Of a stretch of 15,392 bases of DNA, positions 6,676-13,057 are shown in pieces; position 1 is the stretch's first letter; every line of letters starts with the position of its first letter. A model generated the notes under the pieces. That model was not told the origin of the DNA. It saw only the letters and a program-made list of their open reading frames with translations, and did no database searches. The stretch is from positions 1 through 15,392 of the forward strand of contig JAEZCB010000195.1 in the NCBI GenBank assembly GCA_023412755.1, given 5' to 3'. This DNA is from Bacteroidota bacterium (GTDB lineage: Bacteria > Bacteroidota > Bacteroidia > Flavobacteriales_F > PHOS-HE28). The translations under genes and the position numbers were made by a program.

Positions 6676-8277
6676 TCAATCCACCGTAGGCCGTACCAAT
6701 TCCTTGGCCACTTTGTCCACATCGCGATGCAGATCCACCACGGAGCGTTTGGCCTTCTTCCGGAATCCGAGCAATTCGAAGGTGATGTTCCTGCTCTTGG
6801 CACTGGCCACGGCCTCATCTATGATCTCCTTCACGTCGGGATCCAGATCCACCGTGCGGCGCGCGTCGATCACCACACGTGATCCCTGCGGCAATTCATT
6901 CAACGTTCGCTTGATCCCTGCTTTGTTCAGGAAGGTGACATCCTCACTTAATTCAATGTGGATGGGCATGCCTTCCAAATGTTTTTCCGGATCGAAATGG
7001 AATGGTACGCGGTAATTCTTGTAGAGTATGTGCAAGATGGCCACGGCCAGGCCCAGACCCACACCCGTAAGCAGATCGGTGAATGCCACACCCAGAACGG
7101 TGACCACGAATGGTACGAACTGCATGTACCCGGCCTTCCACATGATCTTGTACAGGGCAGGTTTGGAAAGCTTATAGCCCACCTGGAGAAGTATGGCGGC
7201 CAGGCTGGCCAACGGGATCATGCGCAATACTTCTGGAATGGCAAGCACGCAAACGAGAAGCAGTAGGCCGTGGACCACTGCACTAAGCTTGAATCGTGCC
7301 CCGGACTGGATATTCGCCGAACTGCGCACGATCACCTGGGTAAGCGGCAGACCTCCAAGGAGGCCACTGATCATGTTGCCCATCCCCTGCGAATACAATT
7401 CCCGGTTGGCCGGTGTTATACGCCTCCATGGATCCATCTTATCGGTGGCCTCGACGCAAAGCAGGGTCTCCAAACTGGCCACGATCGCTATGGTGAAGGC
7501 AATTGTCCATACTTCCGGCAGGAGCAAACCCGAAAATTCCGGACGCGGCAGATCACTGAATCCGGTGATATCCGGCAGATCCACAAAATGCCCATTGCCA
7601 ATGGCCAGCGCCGGTATGGCATTGAAGGCCTGCGCCAGCAGCATACCCGTGATCACGGCCAGCAGCGGGCCAGGTACGCTTCCCAGGATCTTGTTGTTCC
7701 TGATCGCCTTGGTCTCCCAGATGATAAGCAATGCCAGACCCACCAGGGTAACGATCACCGCGCCGATGGTGGGGTTCAAGAGCGCGTAATAGATCTCACT
7801 GAAGGTGTTGTGTTGATCGGGCTGCTCGAAGCTTTCATGCCCGACCGGTATGACATCGTAGCCTACGGCATGGGGGATCTGCTTCAGAACGATGATCACA
7901 CCAATGCCAGCGAGCATGCCCTTGATCACCGAACTGGGGAAATAGTAGGCGATGATGCCCGCGCGCAGGGCACCCATCACGATCTGCAGCACACCGGCAA
8001 GGATCACGGCGGCAAGAAAGAGCTCGAAGGAGCCCAGACCTGTGATGGCCGTGAGCACGATGGCCGTAAGGCCTGCCGCAGGACCACTTACCCCGAGGGG
8101 CGAGCCGCTAACGATACCCACCACCATGCCCCCCACCACACCGGCCACAACGCCGGAGATGAGTGGCGCCCCGGAGGCGAGAGCGATGCCCAGGCACAGT
8201 GGCAGGGCGACAAGAAAGACCACCACCGATGCTGGCAGGTCATTCTTCCAATAACGGAACAACGACGAATTCTTCAT
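6676..8277 (-). CDS. SulP family inorganic anion transporter with STAS domain (copy 2)
   Basis: 533-residue paralogue of the next gene in the operon, alike along its whole length; for example both carry LCVEATDKMDP, the QVIVRSSANIQSG segment and the PDQHNTFS loop. The membrane part reaches to about residue 410, then a STAS domain follows (VTFLNKAGI, VVIDARRTVDLDPDV). It ends soon after STAS, without the long polar tail of copy 1. The open frame extends to 8346, but the start MKNSSLFRYWKNDLPAS at 8277 aligns with the paralogue's MKALSLKDRLRYDLPAS, and the extra 23 residues are not family-like. Two similar SulP proteins in tandem could form a heteromer or differ in affinity or ion coupling; this is inference. 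The promoter is probably that of the small gene upstream. Confidence 0.93.
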   Translation of the reverse strand: MKNSSLFRYWKNDLPASVVVFLVALPLCLGIALASGAPLISGVVAGVVGGMVVGIVSGSPLGVSGPAAGLTAIVLTAITGLGSFELFLAAVILAGVLQIVMGALRAGIIAYYFPSSVIKGMLAGIGVIIVLKQIPHAVGYDVIPVGHESFEQPDQHNTFSEIYYALLNPTIGAVIVTLVGLALLIIWETKAIRNNKILGSVPGPLLAVITGMLLAQAFNAIPALAIGNGHFVDLPDITGFSDLPRPEFSGLLLPEVWTIAFTIAIVASLETLLCVEATDKMDPWRRITPANRELYSQGMGNMISGLLGGLPLTQVIVRSSANIQSGARFKLSAVVHGLLLLVCVLAIPEVLRMIPLASLAAILLQVGYKLSKPALYKIMWKAGYMQFVPFVVTVLGVAFTDLLTGVGLGLAVAILHILYKNYRVPFHFDPEKHLEGMPIHIELSEDVTFLNKAGIKRTLNELPQGSRVVIDARRTVDLDPDVKEIIDEAVASAKSRNITFELLGFRKKAKRSVVDLHRDVDKVAKELVRPTVD

Positions 8278-8316
8278 GAAACTCGGAAAAGCTGGAATGG
8301 GGTTACGAACGGATGG

Positions 8317-8338
8317 GCCTTGACCTGAAAGGCAAGGC
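8317..8338. repeat. Short hairpin between small ORF and SulP copy 2
   Basis: GCCTTG at 8317-8322 is the reverse complement of 8333-8338, with a ten-base loop. It lies in the 84-base gap before the SulP start on the minus strand. No T-run follows, so it is not a clear terminator; it might be an mRNA processing or attenuation structure, or chance. Confidence 0.35.
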
Positions 8339-8361
8339 TGGAACAAGGGCCCAAGGGCCGA

Positions 8362-8679
8362 TCAAACCCGATCCTTCGGAGGCGGCACCGCTACCTCGGC
8401 ATGCTTCACCGGATGGTGCGGTTCATCCAGGGGCGGCATCATGGCCACGCGCGCCCGTGCATTGCTGTCCCCTAGAAGTGATGTCCAATTGATGGTGCAG
8501 GAATGCTTCACCTCCTCCTCTTCCGCGAAGGGCGAAGAAGTGGCACCATAATCATCCAACAGCAGTATGACGGACCTTGAATTCAAGGTTTGCGGAAGCA
8601 CAAGCAGGAAATAAGCCAGCATGAAAGCGAGCACACGTGTGCCCACCCGCTGCCATGGTCTCCTGCTTTCGATCAACAT
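8362..8679 (-). CDS. Small single-pass membrane protein of unknown function, first gene of the SulP-carbonic anhydrase operon
   Basis: From the ATG at 8679 it encodes 105 residues. A basic N-terminus (ESRRPWQRVGTR) is followed by one hydrophobic segment (about residues 17-31, VLAFMLAYFLLVLPQ). The rest is polar and probably periplasmic: LLLDDYGATSSPFAEEEEVKH, one Cys (KHSC), a His cluster (EPHHPVKH) and a Pro-rich end (VAVPPPKDRV). I recognise no domain. The acidic, His- and Cys-bearing tail could bind a metal, which would be interesting beside a zinc enzyme, but that is speculation. The start is chosen because a TAACTTTGC -7 element ends 5 bases upstream; the frame is open to 8742, but that form puts 21 ordinary residues before the basic segment. 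Same strand as both SulP genes, 84 bases before the next. Confidence 0.7.
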   Translation of the reverse strand: MLIESRRPWQRVGTRVLAFMLAYFLLVLPQTLNSRSVILLLDDYGATSSPFAEEEEVKHSCTINWTSLLGDSNARARVAMMPPLDEPHHPVKHAEVAVPPPKDRV

Positions 8680-8684
8680 GCGCG

Positions 8685-8693
8685 GCAAAGTTA
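8685..8693 (-). promoter_or_regulatory. -7 promoter element, probably leaderless
   Basis: On the minus strand this reads TAACTTTGC, an exact match to the Bacteroidota -7 pattern TAnnTTTG. Only CGCGC separates it from the ATG at 8679, so transcription would start at or next to the start codon. No convincing -33 TTG is seen about 20 bases upstream. It would drive the small gene and probably the SulP-SulP-carbonic anhydrase operon. Confidence 0.6.
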
Positions 8694-8772
8694 CGATAGC
8701 CGAATATGGTACTACCTGCCCCTTGTTAAAGACATTGAACAACGCACCGTTTTTAAGGTCAATTCCCCTTCA

Positions 8773-8785
8773 CCACGGATCGTGG
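8773..8785. repeat. Small palindrome in the divergent promoter region
   Basis: CCACG GAT CGTGG is a perfect 5-bp inverted repeat with a 3-base centre. It lies between the divergent genes starting at 8679 and 8845, where an operator would be expected. The 165-base region 8680-8844 otherwise holds only the two -7 candidates. Short enough to be chance. Confidence 0.3.
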
Positions 8786-8829
8786 AAAGATCTTGAAAAC
8801 TTCCTGAGGACCAATACGGAGCATGCCGA

Positions 8830-8838
8830 TACCTTGGC
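8830..8838 (+). promoter_or_regulatory. Candidate -7 promoter element, leaderless arrangement
   Basis: TACCTTGGC differs from TAnnTTTGC at one fixed position and ends six bases before the ATG at 8845. The same arrangement appears before the genes starting at 8679 (minus) and 9914 (plus). No clear -33 box. Confidence 0.45.
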
Positions 8839-8844
8839 CACCGC

Positions 8845-9882
8845 ATGCTCCGTCCTTTATCGCTATCCTTTCTATTCTTCATTCCATTCATTCTCACGGC
8901 CCAATTCAGCGGTCCTGAAAGCGTGGAATACGATCCCAACGGCGATCGTTACTTCGTGAGCAATACCCAAAGCAGCTCCATCAAGGTACTTGATCAGCAG
9001 GGGCAGGTCACGGACTTTGTGACCGATATGCCCGATGCACCCTATGGACTGGAGATCATGGGCGAAGTACTTTATGCGGCCATGGGAACAGGTGTACGTG
9101 GCTATTCCTTGATCTCGGGTGAAGAAGTGTATTCCAGGAATGTGAATGCCTTGTTCCCGAATGGTATCACCACGGATGGGACCTACCTTTACGTAACGGA
9201 TTTTCAGGGCAACAGGATCTTCAAGATCGATCCTGTTGCGGACACTCATTCCACGCTCCTCAACAGCACTGGAGGCACGCCCAATGGCATAGTATACGAT
9301 CCGGCCGAAGAGCGGCTGGTGGTGGTGTTCTGGGGCAGCAATGCGCCCATAAAACAAGTGGATCCGGAGACCGGTGCCGTGGAGCACCTGGTACTTGCCT
9401 CCGGCCTTACCAACATCGACGGCATCACCATTGATTGCCACGGGTATTTCATCACTTCTTCCTGGAGTCCCAACCGTATCACGCGTTGGGAGCCTTCTTT
9501 CACTTCACCAGGAGTGAACATGTCCGTTACCGGACTTGGTGCGCCTGCGGATCTTGATCTCGATCATATGAATGGTCGGATCTGCATTCCGAACTCTTCA
9601 TTGAACACGGTGGTCCTTCATGAGGTCGATTGCAGCACCGGCATTCCACCCATGCATCAGGAGGAGATCCAGGTGATCCCCAATCCGGTGCGGGACCTGG
9701 TACACGTTCAACCGGCTTTCAAGAAGCGCGAACCCTACCTGATCCTGGATGCCCGTGGCCTGATGATCGGCGGCGGCACACTGAATCCCAATGCCATGCT
9801 CGATCTGGGCCAGTTGAAGCCTGGCACATACGTGTTGGACTTCACCTCCGCCAGGCGGCAGGTGCGCTTTATAAAGGAATAA
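8845..9882 (+). CDS. Secreted SMP-30/NHL-like beta-propeller with T9SS type A sorting domain
   Basis: 345-residue exported protein. The signal peptide is residues 1-19 (MLRPLSLSFLFFIPFILTA, then QF). Residues 20-265 contain blade-like repeats of the SMP-30/gluconolactonase or NHL kind: SVEYDPNGDRYFVSN, APYGLEIMGEVLYAA, PNGITTDGTYLYVTDFQGN, TPNGIVYDPAEERLVVVFWG and IDGITIDCHGYFITSSW. The pattern GIxxDxxGxhYVxD is a shared propeller signature; enzymatic activity cannot be claimed. From about residue 275 a T9SS type A sorting domain begins (IQVIPNPVRDLVHV) and ends GTYVLDFTSARRQVRFIKE. The start is set by the signal peptide and by the -7 element just upstream. It is followed after 31 bases by a small membrane protein gene that has its own -7 candidate. 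Likely surface-exposed or released. Confidence 0.9.
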   Translation: MLRPLSLSFLFFIPFILTAQFSGPESVEYDPNGDRYFVSNTQSSSIKVLDQQGQVTDFVTDMPDAPYGLEIMGEVLYAAMGTGVRGYSLISGEEVYSRNVNALFPNGITTDGTYLYVTDFQGNRIFKIDPVADTHSTLLNSTGGTPNGIVYDPAEERLVVVFWGSNAPIKQVDPETGAVEHLVLASGLTNIDGITIDCHGYFITSSWSPNRITRWEPSFTSPGVNMSVTGLGAPADLDLDHMNGRICIPNSSLNTVVLHEVDCSTGIPPMHQEEIQVIPNPVRDLVHVQPAFKKREPYLILDARGLMIGGGTLNPNAMLDLGQLKPGTYVLDFTSARRQVRFIKE

Positions 9883-9899
9883 GGCCCCGGTTGCGGGCA

Positions 9900-9908
9900 T
9901 ACCTTAGC
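9900..9908 (+). promoter_or_regulatory. Candidate -7 promoter element, leaderless arrangement
   Basis: TACCTTAGC lies in the 31-base gap after the propeller gene and ends 5 bases before the ATG at 9914. It resembles the element at 8830-8838 closely, including the CC or CG that follows. No -33 TTG at the expected spacing, so the small gene may instead be read through from upstream. Confidence 0.4.
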
Positions 9909-9913
9909 CGAGC

Positions 9914-10180
9914 ATGACGGACACACCCGCGCAAAAGAGCAAGATCGATGTTTTCCTCCTGGTGCTTCTGGTACTGGCGGTGATCGGCCTGTTCATCGAT
10001 ATCCTCTCCGGCTATTGGCCCAGGATCCTTTCCACCTTCTTCCTGGCGTTGGGTCTATGGTCTTCCTTACGATGGCGGCGCTACGCCAGCCGGCGCTGGC
10101 GCACCATCGCATGGCTCTCATTCGCCCTGGCCCTTGCTGTGCTGCTTTTCCGTCTTGCGGGTTGGACCGGGGTCTATTAG
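9914..10180 (+). CDS. Small integral membrane protein of unknown function
   Basis: 88 residues, no recognised family. A polar N-terminus (MTDTPAQKSKID) is followed by a hydrophobic segment (about 12-32, VFLLVLLVLAVIGLFIDIL), a second (about 36-50, PRILSTFFLALGLWSSL), a strongly basic loop (RWRRYASRRWR) and a third segment (about 64-80, TIAWLSFALALAVLLF). By the positive-inside rule the basic loop would face the cytoplasm. The last 11 codons and the stop lie within copy 1 of a 42/41-base tandem duplication, so the original 3' end may have been altered. It sits between a T9SS cargo gene and the convergent plug gene. A real gene is likely from its strongly membrane-like composition, but no role can be given. 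Confidence 0.7.
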   Translation: MTDTPAQKSKIDVFLLVLLVLAVIGLFIDILSGYWPRILSTFFLALGLWSSLRWRRYASRRWRTIAWLSFALALAVLLFRLAGWTGVY

Positions 10181-10231
10181 TGCAACCTGATCCGTCTTGC
10201 GAGTTGGACCGGGGTCAATAGCGCAACCTGA
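10149..10231 (+). repeat. Tandem duplication of about 42 bp at the 3' end of the small membrane protein gene
   Basis: Copy 1 (10149-10190) and copy 2 (10191-10231) both begin TCCGTCTTGCGRGTTGGACC and end GCAACCTGA. They differ by a few substitutions and one missing base in copy 2. Copy 1 encodes the end of the protein and its stop codon; copy 2 lies between the convergent genes. Copy 2 also contains GGTCA (10213-10217) that can pair with TGACC (10229-10233) before TTT, a weak possible terminator. Confidence 0.8.
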
Positions 10232-10234
10232 CCT

Positions 10235-11572
10235 TTAGCCCCGGCGGCTGTTCAGGAACCGCACCCCGACCAACCGGTCCATACGCTGCTGGTGATCGGT
10301 GAAGTACACCAGCACCACATAATCATTCTCCGTTTGGAAGTGCGATCCCTCGATGGCGGTGATGTCCGCCGCGGTGGCCCCCCTGGGAAGTGTAACGAAC
10401 ATGAAGTCATAGAAGCCCTGCTTCAACAGGGTGCTCAACTTATAGGCCCTGTCCTGCGGATCCCAGGTCATACGGTACTCGTTGCGGCATTGGAAACCGG
10501 TGAGGGCTCCATAGAGGAACACATCATCCATCAGCGGTTCCTGCATGGGCTGGGTGAAATGGACCATCACATAATCCGCGCCCAATGGATCACCATCCAC
10601 CAGATCATTCCTTATGATATAACGGCCATTGATATCCGGCTGATCGAAATAGACCCTGATGTTGCGCCGCACCTCGGGCAGTACATGGGCCTCGTACACA
10701 CCCTGCCCTACCCCGTGTTCAATGCGCTGTATCCTCTGGGTGGCGAAGCGCAGATCCTTCAGGTCGATGTTCCTGTATTCGTTCCCGCCCATGAACTGGC
10801 CCTGGTCCGGATGATCATACACCAGCTCGGCACCCCGCATGAACCGGGGCCGGAAACCTGTGCGGGCATCATCCCACCGCATGTTCTGTAGCATGGTGAC
10901 ATGGATCTCGCTGAATGGGTCCTGCACCGGCAACGCGGGGTGGCGCACTGTAAGATCCACCTGCTGCGCCACATCCCTGAACTCCACGTTCCGTGTGGCC
11001 ACAACGCGGGCATCGATCTGCACACGCTGCTCGAACACCATGAAGCGCCTGGTAAGCACCAGATCCTCCTCATCATCCCCGCGGTACACCTTCAACAGGT
11101 AGTTACCGGAACGGGAGATGCGCATGTTCTGGTTCGGCACAAGCAATTCATAGTGGATGAATGGCTCCAGGGTGTTGAAGCTGTTACGGCCGGCAGGTAT
11201 GTAATCGCTGATGGCACCGGTGATGTACTGGCCTGGCATCAACTCGCTTTGCTTCCAACTCGCATCGCAATGCAACAGGGTATAGGAAAGGTTCTCCAGA
11301 TCCGGCCGCAGGTCATCGAAACGCAGCACCAGCTGGTCCTCTCCGCCCAGTTCTATGATCGGTGGCGCCAGTTCATGACCGGCCTTATGGAAAAGTACGG
11401 TGTGGATCGTAGGGCTGTACACGTGATCCTCCATCCGCAGCACACTGGTGCTCCAATAGTCGCCAGCGGAGGGCTGTGCGGCCTGCATTGTACCGGTGGA
11501 AACGCAGGCTGGGGAGAAGAAGAGGGCAAGCAGTGGCAGGAGAAGGTGGAAAGTACGCAGGCTCTGGTTCAC
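10235..11572 (-). CDS. Type IX secretion system plug protein (DUF5103 family)
   Basis: 445-residue exported protein of the family first called DUF5103 and now known as the T9SS plug, which in Flavobacterium johnsoniae closes the periplasmic side of the SprA translocon when no cargo is engaged. Family features seen: LLHCDASWKQSEL near residue 102, AGRNSFNTLEPFIHYELLVPNQ, SGNYLLKVYRGD, TRRFMVFEQ, then the second domain with LQNMRWDD and GGNEYRNIDLKDLRF. The N-terminus (MNQSLRTFHLLLPLLALFFSPAC) is a signal sequence; Cys23 is a possible lipidation site, though the SPAC box is not canonical. The start is GTG at 11572; no better in-frame ATG precedes it. It faces the nqr operon divergently across 123 bases and runs convergently toward the small membrane protein gene. 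Its presence fits the T9SS cargos in the window. Confidence 0.9.
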   Translation of the reverse strand: MNQSLRTFHLLLPLLALFFSPACVSTGTMQAAQPSAGDYWSTSVLRMEDHVYSPTIHTVLFHKAGHELAPPIIELGGEDQLVLRFDDLRPDLENLSYTLLHCDASWKQSELMPGQYITGAISDYIPAGRNSFNTLEPFIHYELLVPNQNMRISRSGNYLLKVYRGDDEEDLVLTRRFMVFEQRVQIDARVVATRNVEFRDVAQQVDLTVRHPALPVQDPFSEIHVTMLQNMRWDDARTGFRPRFMRGAELVYDHPDQGQFMGGNEYRNIDLKDLRFATQRIQRIEHGVGQGVYEAHVLPEVRRNIRVYFDQPDINGRYIIRNDLVDGDPLGADYVMVHFTQPMQEPLMDDVFLYGALTGFQCRNEYRMTWDPQDRAYKLSTLLKQGFYDFMFVTLPRGATAADITAIEGSHFQTENDYVVLVYFTDHQQRMDRLVGVRFLNSRRG

Positions 11573-11625
11573 GGATGAAGGGCTGGAAGGTATGATGTAT
11601 CAAGTGTTGAACGTGGATACTTCTC

Positions 11626-11658
11626 TTGCAGAGGGTATCGAAAGATATCTAATTTTGC
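11626..11658 (+). promoter_or_regulatory. Promoter of the nqr operon
   Basis: TTG at 11626-11628 and TAATTTTGC at 11650-11658 match the Bacteroidota -33 (TTG) and -7 (TAnnTTTG) elements with a 21-base spacer. The -7 box ends 37 bases before the nqrA ATG, giving a short leader of roughly 30-35 nt. The spacer holds TATC-GAAA-GATA (11636-11647), a small inverted repeat that may be chance. The rest of the 123-base divergent region shows no clear promoter for the plug gene. Confidence 0.65.
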
Positions 11659-11695
11659 CGCGCTTTTCAGCTGACAAGGCATTCCACAAGCGCAC

Positions 11696-13048
11696 ATGTC
11701 CAAGACCATAAGGATCCGCAGAGGCCTAGATATCCGCCTGAAAGGCGAAGCAGAACAGGTGCTCGTGCAGACGGATCCCCCGAAGGTCGTCGCGGTAAAA
11801 CCGACCGATTTCCATGGTCTCATCCCTAAAGTGCTGGTGAAGCCCGGCGATCAGGTGAAGGCCGGAACACCACTCTTCAGCGACAAGTACAATGAACGAG
11901 TGATGTTCACAAGCCCGGTAAGTGGCGAGGTGGCGGATGTGGTGCGGGGAGAAAAGCGCCGGGTGCTGGAGGTACGCATACTGGCCGATGGCCACACCAC
12001 TTACGAGGACTTCGGCTCCGGAGACCCCTCCACCATGAACCGGGAGACCATCCTCCAGAAGCTGCTCAAGAGCGGGGTTTGGCCGGTATTGAAGCAGCGC
12101 CCTTTCGATGTGGTGGCCGATCCAGCAGGGGATCCCAAAGCCATCTTCATCTCCTGTTTCGACAGCAGACCACTGGCCCCGGACCTGGACTTCATCATCC
12201 GCAACCAGGGCGAGGATCTCCAGATAGGGATCAACGCTTTGGCTAAACTGACCAAAGGAAAAGTGCACCTGGGGCTGAGCCCGAACACCACGGCCCGCGA
12301 ATTCCGTGAGGCCAGGGGGGTGGTGCACCATACCTTCAGCGGGCCCCACCCTGCAGGGAACGTGGGCACGCAGATCCATGCCATTTCCCCGATCAACAAG
12401 GGCGAAGTGATCTGGGTACTGGGGGTGCAGGAGGTGCTCATCATTGGCAGGCTGTTCCGCACAGGCCACTACGATGCCACCAAGATCATAGCCCTTACAG
12501 GCAGCCGTGCCAGGGACCGCAAATACCACCGCACCATTTCCGGAGCACCGGTAAAGGACATCTGCGGCGAAGTGCCGCAGGACGTGCGCATCGTTAGCGG
12601 CAATGTGCTCACCGGGGATCGCGTTGGCAACGATGGTTTCCTCGGATTCTACCATGATCAGCTCACGCTGCTTCCGGAGGGCGATGAACCGAAATTCTTC
12701 CTCACCGAAGGCTGGGCCAGCCCGGGTTTCGACAAATTCAGCGCGAGCCGCTCCTATCCGGCCTGGCTTATGCCTGGGAAGAAGTTCGATATGGACACCA
12801 ACCAGAATGGGGAGGAACGCGCTTTCGTAATGAGTGGAGAGTACGATCGTGTCTTCCCGTTCGACATCTATCCCGTACACCTGCTGAAGGCCATTCTGGT
12901 GAACGACATAGATGCCATGGAGCAACTGGGCCTCTATGAAGTGGCCCCTGAGGATTTCGCGCTCTGCGAATTCGTCTGTACCAGCAAGATCAACTCCCAG
13001 AACATCGTGCGCACCGGCCTCGATATTCTGAAGAAGGAAACCACCTAA
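11696..13048 (+). CDS. nqrA: Na+-translocating NADH:quinone reductase subunit A
   Basis: First subunit of the six-subunit Na+-NQR, which oxidises NADH, reduces quinone (probably menaquinone in this phylum) and pumps Na+ outward. NqrA is the soluble cytoplasmic-side subunit linked to the quinone site and has no flavin. The 450-residue product has the usual family length. It opens with KTIRIRRGLDIRLKGEAEQV and contains the biotinyl/lipoyl-like region with KPGDQVKAGTPLFSDK and FTSPVSGEV (about residues 50-85). Later family segments include ISCFDSRPLAPD, ALTGSRARDRKYHRTISGAP and LLPEGDEPKFF. No signal peptide or membrane helix. A promoter with -33 and -7 boxes lies upstream, and nqrB follows after 9 bases. 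Confidence 0.97.
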   Translation: MSKTIRIRRGLDIRLKGEAEQVLVQTDPPKVVAVKPTDFHGLIPKVLVKPGDQVKAGTPLFSDKYNERVMFTSPVSGEVADVVRGEKRRVLEVRILADGHTTYEDFGSGDPSTMNRETILQKLLKSGVWPVLKQRPFDVVADPAGDPKAIFISCFDSRPLAPDLDFIIRNQGEDLQIGINALAKLTKGKVHLGLSPNTTAREFREARGVVHHTFSGPHPAGNVGTQIHAISPINKGEVIWVLGVQEVLIIGRLFRTGHYDATKIIALTGSRARDRKYHRTISGAPVKDICGEVPQDVRIVSGNVLTGDRVGNDGFLGFYHDQLTLLPEGDEPKFFLTEGWASPGFDKFSASRSYPAWLMPGKKFDMDTNQNGEERAFVMSGEYDRVFPFDIYPVHLLKAILVNDIDAMEQLGLYEVAPEDFALCEFVCTSKINSQNIVRTGLDILKKETT

Positions 13049-13057
13049 GCCGTAGCC

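Noticed and set aside
4307..8277. A DabA/DabB-type inorganic-carbon accumulation system
   Set aside because: The transporters are SulP proteins with STAS domains and the enzyme is an ordinary beta-carbonic anhydrase; neither DabA nor DabB features are present.
7270..8328. Long plus-strand open frame (352 codons) opposite SulP copy 2
   Set aside because: Antisense shadow of a clear SulP gene, rich in His, Asp and Gln with no motifs. A similar shadow lies at 5350-6120 opposite SulP copy 1, which shows it follows from the SulP codon pattern.
8278..8346. N-terminal extension of SulP copy 2 to a start at 8346
   Set aside because: The 23 extra residues are not like SulP N-termini, whereas the start at 8277 aligns with the tandem paralogue.
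11726..12925. Long minus-strand open frame (399 codons) opposite nqrA
   Set aside because: It is fully antisense to a clear nqrA, has His/Glu-rich low-plausibility composition and no recognisable domain; such frames are common opposite GC-rich genes.
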